Shown here in pieces: positions 16,161-19,492 of a stretch of DNA of 19,492 nt; positions within the stretch are counted from its first letter, which is position 1, and each line of letters starts with the position of its first letter. This DNA is from Theodoxus fluviatilis (taxonomy: Eukaryota > Mollusca > Gastropoda > Cycloneritida > Neritidae). The position numbers and the translations under genes are program-made. Under the pieces are notes generated by a model that ran no database searches, was not told where the DNA came from, and saw nothing but the letters and a program-made list of their open reading frames with translations. The stretch lies in contig JAWQFJ010016655.1 in NCBI GenBank assembly GCA_034096865.1, forward strand, positions 40,001-59,492. The letters are read 5' to 3'.

Positions 16161-18119
16161 TCATTGCTCTTCATCAATTTCATCGTCCTGCTCATAGTCT
16201 AGGTTCACGGGTGCAACGTTGACACAGGTTTCTCCTCGACAATGACCACATGCTGCTGTGCACACAAGGCCATGTTTCCGGCAAGTGCACCTCGTGGTTG
16301 AACAGTCAGTCTGACAGTTGCACCTGATGACCGTCAAGAGCTCCTCTGGAGCAGCAGGCAAATCAGTCAGCATAGGGAGTAGCATGCGATTGGCCACTTC
16401 CCAACCCCATTGACACGGATCCAGGGACGCATCATTCAGGTTCTTCCATGCCTGAACCTGGAAATAGACGCGGAAGCAATGGTACTTGGCAGCAGATGAT
16501 GATGGAGGCAGAGAACTTGGTTGGAAAGATTTGGTTGATGTGGCCACCTTCTGTACATATTTGACATATCTCAGATGATTGAGGCTGTCCTTTTCCTCAC
16601 CTCCATACAGGAGCACAACCGCCTTTTCCCCTGCTTCTTCTATCTCCTGATGAGTACTGGCTGCCATGAAAACATCAGCAATCTTCTGAAACAGTGTTGA
16701 TTTCCTCAGGAGTTTCACAGGCAGAGATTTGCCAATGTTCATCATCCCGCTGGTAGTGTCGCAACCAGTGATCGCATGTGCAAAAAGTATTCTCCCGCAT
16801 GTTTCTGTCCCAATTTTGGCCCTCGTTGCCTTGATGTCCCACAGTTTGGCCTTTTTCCCACTCGGCATGAAGTACACACCATGAAGATTGTCTGTAACGT
16901 GGTACAGGAGCAAGACAAGAAGATCAGTGTCTTCTCCTATGAGGACAGTGGTTGAACTTGCAGCAACGTCTAGAGTTGTCTTGACAATCAGGCAATCGGC
17001 GTCATCTTTTGCATGGTGGATCTGGAACCCCAATTTCATCAAAATTTCGCTCAGAAGATTGATGAACCGCTGCTTGTTGCTTGGATTGGCAAGAAATTTC
17101 TCCCGAGTGTCTTGAAGGATCATGTCACCGGTGAAATTTACCTGCACTGAGGTACCATGCCGTCTGACATGGGTGGCAGCTTTGGTTGTTTGTTGCGTGC
17201 TGTACCCATCAAACACAATGGTTGCTTTCTTGTACTTTCGTGCAACAAATTCTGCATACATCTCAGCCAGCTGGTTGTAAGTTGATCCCCTCCGCCATGG
17301 CAGCTTGTGGAGAAGTGAACCTCCATCAAGGACAAAATTAATGTTTTCATTTGGCAAAGTGGTGTCCTCTTTTGTAAATGACCAGAGATACTCTGCAAGT
17401 GTTGACTTTGATGCCAGTCGTGGTAGTCCACTGGCGTCAAACAAGGCACATGGAAGGTTGGTCATCTCATACTTGAACAAAGATGGTATGGTCTCTGGTG
17501 TGCTTTGTGCTATCTTCAACAGGCGTTGAAAGAGAAGAAGTGGATCGATAATGATGGGCTCATCATTGACTCTCACTGCCAATTTTGTAGCAAGAGTGAC
17601 GGCCACATCTTTCTTTCTGATGACAACCTCAAGCACATTTTTTTCTGTCATGCCATCCAACATTTTCTTCCCGATATTCTTGGCATTATCAACATTGGCT
17701 GTGGCATCTGCAACCCGCCCACTTGCGATGCTTCTGAGGGAAGGGTCTGAGAGAAATGGACTTCTGTCTGTCAGGTACGAAACAAGTGTCTGTGTGTCCT
17801 TGTGGTCGCGGGCTTGTCTGGTTATACCGGTTTCTTTGTGCTGCTCCGAATTCGTGAATGTGATGCCTGAGAGTGTCTGCATTGCAGAGTTGACCTCAGC
17901 ACAAGCAGGCATGGAAAGAAGCCAGACAAGACATTGTCTCTCTCCGAAACCCGTTCCCCGTGTAAGGCCTCCACTGGTCTTCAGACTTCTCATGAGGACT
18001 TGTTCGATGACAAGATCCTGCGACAACCCCGCCCAGTATCTCTCGCTTCTTCGGAACACGTGGTGCCCCTCTTGGTAGTCTTGATACACCTTTGGGTGGG
18101 TGTCTTTCAATGCCATCAT
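16161..18119 (-). CDS. FEN1/XPG-like nuclease with C-terminal CXC domain
   Basis: The open frame is 652 codons, ending in TGA at 16161-16163. Residues 260-460 carry acidic motifs in FEN1 order: VLDGG (D265), IVFDGY (D304), KDDADC (D372/D373/D375), GEDTDLLVL (D397/D399) and TGCDTTSG followed by NIGK (D454). Human FEN1 has D34, D86, E158/E160, D179/D181, D233 and then a helix-two-turn-helix, and the spacings are similar (39/69/24/55 here, 52/72/21/52 there), so metal-dependent flap or structure-specific nuclease activity is predicted. Residues 600-632 form a tesmin/TSO1-like CXC cysteine motif (CNC, CSTTRCTCRKHGLVC, CGHC), a zinc-binding DNA-binding module. The C-terminus is acidic (EQDDEIDEEQ). 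Residues 1-110 (RRSERYW, DLVIEQVLMRSLKTSGGLTR) match my memory of a multi-copy uncharacterised invertebrate family. The ATG at 18119 is probably not the true start, because similar sequence continues upstream after a frameshift. Confidence 0.8.
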   Translation of the reverse strand: MMALKDTHPKVYQDYQEGHHVFRRSERYWAGLSQDLVIEQVLMRSLKTSGGLTRGTGFGERQCLVWLLSMPACAEVNSAMQTLSGITFTNSEQHKETGITRQARDHKDTQTLVSYLTDRSPFLSDPSLRSIASGRVADATANVDNAKNIGKKMLDGMTEKNVLEVVIRKKDVAVTLATKLAVRVNDEPIIIDPLLLFQRLLKIAQSTPETIPSLFKYEMTNLPCALFDASGLPRLASKSTLAEYLWSFTKEDTTLPNENINFVLDGGSLLHKLPWRRGSTYNQLAEMYAEFVARKYKKATIVFDGYSTQQTTKAATHVRRHGTSVQVNFTGDMILQDTREKFLANPSNKQRFINLLSEILMKLGFQIHHAKDDADCLIVKTTLDVAASSTTVLIGEDTDLLVLLLYHVTDNLHGVYFMPSGKKAKLWDIKATRAKIGTETCGRILFAHAITGCDTTSGMMNIGKSLPVKLLRKSTLFQKIADVFMAASTHQEIEEAGEKAVVLLYGGEEKDSLNHLRYVKYVQKVATSTKSFQPSSLPPSSSAAKYHCFRVYFQVQAWKNLNDASLDPCQWGWEVANRMLLPMLTDLPAAPEELLTVIRCNCQTDCSTTRCTCRKHGLVCTAACGHCRGETCVNVAPVNLDYEQDDEIDEEQ

Positions 18120-18380
18120 CTGCTGGAGATACAGTCTGGCAGATTTGGCGTAGTTGTGATGCCCTGCAGCTGCAAAAAAGGCAACATCTCAGCTACTGAC
18201 TGTAGGTGCAAATTGAAGCGCCCAGTTCTTTCGGCCTTGATGGATTTCTTCAAAATGCCTACCATGTCTAGGTACTGAAACCAGAGGCTGCTTGTTCGAC
18301 TTCTGGACAGACTTTCTTTGTGCTTCTCTAGACGTTTGTTGATCTTAGATTATCACAATCATGGTTTAGCTGCTTCTTCG
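18120..18380 (-). pseudogene. Upstream part of the nuclease-CXC gene, frameshifted
   Basis: Directly upstream of the ATG at 18119 the same frame reads AAAGHHNYAKSARLYLQQ. Beyond a T6 run (18174-18179) the sense continues in another frame as NLHLQSVAEMLPF, preceded by SSLWFQYLDMVGILKK and INKRLEKHKES. This is the kind of sequence expected N-terminal to the CDS in this family. The join needs a -1 shift at the T6 run, and an in-frame TAA closes the upstream frame near 18350. Either the copy is decaying, or exon boundaries (an AG lies just after the TAA) or an assembly error are responsible. Confidence 0.6.
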
Positions 18381-18590
18381 GACGTGAGATGCCACAACTG
18401 CCGCAAGGCGTTCCACGAATGGCAACCGCAGCATCAAGGGTCTTCGGGGCCAACCTGGTTGTCCAATCTCCTCTGAGGAATGCACAACCTTGCTACTGAA
18501 TGTGTCCATCAATGTGTTGGCGTATCGTCTGATTCGGGACCCAGCAGCGCGCGTCATTAGCCTGATGATGAAGGAGGATCCGAGGGCAGT
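18381..18590 (-). other. Intervening segment with an unexplained open frame
   Basis: It lies between two blocks that look like neighbouring parts of one protein. The minus-strand frame around 18366-18600 is open and charged (TRAAGSRIRRYANTLMDTF and VVHSSEEIG), ending in a TAA. It could be an intron, an insertion or a rearranged upstream part of the same family. I cannot decide from sequence alone. Confidence 0.3.
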
Positions 18591-18809
18591 GTCGAAGGCG
18601 CCCTGTATGTCAGGATCGCACTAAGAGCTGCGTCCAGGAGAAGGATGTGCCCGGCACAGCTCGTGGAGTACGCCTTGCCGTTCAAGATATGCACCACAGC
18701 ATTCTCTGCTATATACAAGTTCCAAAGCCTCCTGGTAACCCAGTACCCCCATGAGATGGCCAATACACTGCCGAGAAAGAAAACTCATCTGTGTGTGGTA
18801 ATTCCCCAA
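18591..18809 (-). pseudogene. Broken N-terminal fragment of the same gene family
   Basis: The minus strand reads MSFLSRQCIGHLMGVLGYQ then EALELVY. After one extra base near 18710 it continues in another frame as AENAVVHILNGKAYSTSCAG and HILLLDAALSAIL. Together they make one continuous helical region that I associate with the part N-terminal to the nuclease-CXC region. The extra base, and loss of sense after about 18600, mark it as damaged, or as mis-assembled. Confidence 0.5.
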
Positions 18810-19114
18810 CCTGAGTGACTCAGCACCTAATCAGCTGCACTTGAACACAATGACCTGCACAGCTTTTGGAGATACAGCGGTTGATCGAAGGTGCTCACCG
18901 GGTGTCACTTTAATATCTTCGAAAGCCTGTTCCACGGACTAAACACAATGTGGAATATATACAAGTCATGTCACTGGAGCTCATGTAAATTCAATCCGGC
19001 ATAAAAAAGACCTCCGACTTTCCCAGGGTAGACAACCATCAGCATGTGCCTCCTGCATGAAACCATTCCAATCTCAGGTACGTGGCGTGACTTCGTGCCG
19101 AACTTTAAAACATG
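18810..19114. other. Unique sequence, no supported gene
   Basis: Short minus-strand frames of unrecognised sequence only. It separates the broken upstream region from the partial duplicate. Confidence 0.35.
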
Positions 19115-19292
19115 CTTCGGAACACGTGGTGCCCCTCTTGGTAGTCTTGATAACACCTTGGGGTGTGGCCTTTCAAGGCCATCATCTGCTGGAGATACAG
19201 TCTGGCAGATTTGGCGTAGTTGTGATGCCCTGCTGCTGCAAAAAAGGCAACATCTCAGCTACTGACTGTAGGTGCAAATTGAAGCGCCCAGT
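19115..19292 (-). pseudogene. 178-bp duplicate fragment of the nuclease-CXC gene
   Basis: It matches 18049-18226 in the same orientation over an equal length of 178 bp with scattered substitutions, and covers the codons around RLYLQQM and GHHVF plus upstream sequence to NLHLQS. Both ends are sharp: similarity begins at CTTCGG and stops after CGCCCAGT. It carries the same six-T run as the main copy (19240-19245), so the frameshift was shared before or during duplication. Coding sense is also disrupted around 19150-19175. Confidence 0.85.
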
Positions 19293-19492
19293 CGCCACGT
19301 TGGGGCGTTTCTGAGCGGGGGTCCAAATCTGATTAAACACCGCCGCGCTCACCGAACGGCTGCGCTGCGGCGGGCAATTAGGCGGTGTCTGGCGAAAAGG
19401 CCACCAGTTAGGGATTTCGTGCGACTAAAAAACATTGTTTTTTTTATAAAACTTGGACCCAAGCTACAATGGTAAACTTTATTGGAAATATA
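19293..19492. other. GC-rich inverted repeat and AT-rich end
   Basis: A perfect 8-bp inverted pair, ACACCGCC (19337-19344) and GGCGGTGT (19381-19388), encloses a GC-rich segment with an inner CGCCGC/GCGGCG pair. I recognise no RNA family or element in it. Confidence 0.35.

Noticed and set aside
17305..18278. Plus-strand ORFs opposite the nuclease-CXC gene
   Set aside because: They are antisense shadows of the 652-codon ORF and have no motif of their own.

Overview
This looks like a stretch of animal nuclear DNA, most likely from a marine invertebrate; a mollusc is plausible, but that is inference. The reasons are abundant (GT)n and (GA)n microsatellites, two long minisatellites, a decayed non-LTR retrotransposon, foldback repeats and a large ORF that belongs, as far as I can recognise it, to a multi-copy family of uncharacterised invertebrate proteins. 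There are no bacterial-style operons, rRNAs or convincing tRNAs. Most of the window is repeat or non-coding.

Layout. 1-780 is unique sequence with a possible minus-strand CRE+TATA promoter (313-348). 781-955 is GT-rich. 1187-1920 is a minisatellite of about 33 mixed 20/26-bp units, most carrying the forkhead-type core GTAAACA. 2046-2152 is a TTGG tetranucleotide run. 2153-4680 is unique sequence with no recognised gene. 4685-4920 is promoter-like: a full CRE, a perfect four-pentamer heat-shock element, a purine-rich leader and a good splice donor. 4961-5570 is a large CA/CG...GT simple-sequence block with strong Z-DNA and hairpin potential. 5600-6840 has no recognised gene. 6841-10820 is a 4-kb minisatellite of 94 full 42-bp units plus a partial one. 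10915-11348 is (GT)n-(GA)n-(CT)n. 11571-11990 is the relic of the C-terminal part of a non-LTR reverse transcriptase ORF. 12069-12312 is a candidate terminal exon on the minus strand with acceptor, stop and AATAAA. 12791-14600 is a cluster of inverted repeats built around two near-perfect hairpins. 14600-16160 is largely featureless.

The one substantial coding region is on the minus strand at 16161-18119 (652 codons). Its central part carries the acidic motifs of a FEN1/XPG-type nuclease in the correct order and spacing, and its C-terminus is a tesmin/TSO1-like CXC cysteine domain. Homology-like sequence continues upstream of its first ATG (18120-18380 and 18590-18800) but is broken by a -1 frameshift at a T6 run, an in-frame stop and an extra base. 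The locus is therefore either a decaying copy, an intron-containing gene that I cannot resolve, or a gene using a -1 frameshift. A 178-bp piece that includes the same frameshift is duplicated at 19115-19292.

No genes here can be shown to work together. The observations most worth following are the nuclease-CXC protein and its slippery site, the 42-bp array that is open on both strands, the forkhead-site minisatellite, the orphan HSE/CRE promoter module, and the paired hairpins with an inverted loop.
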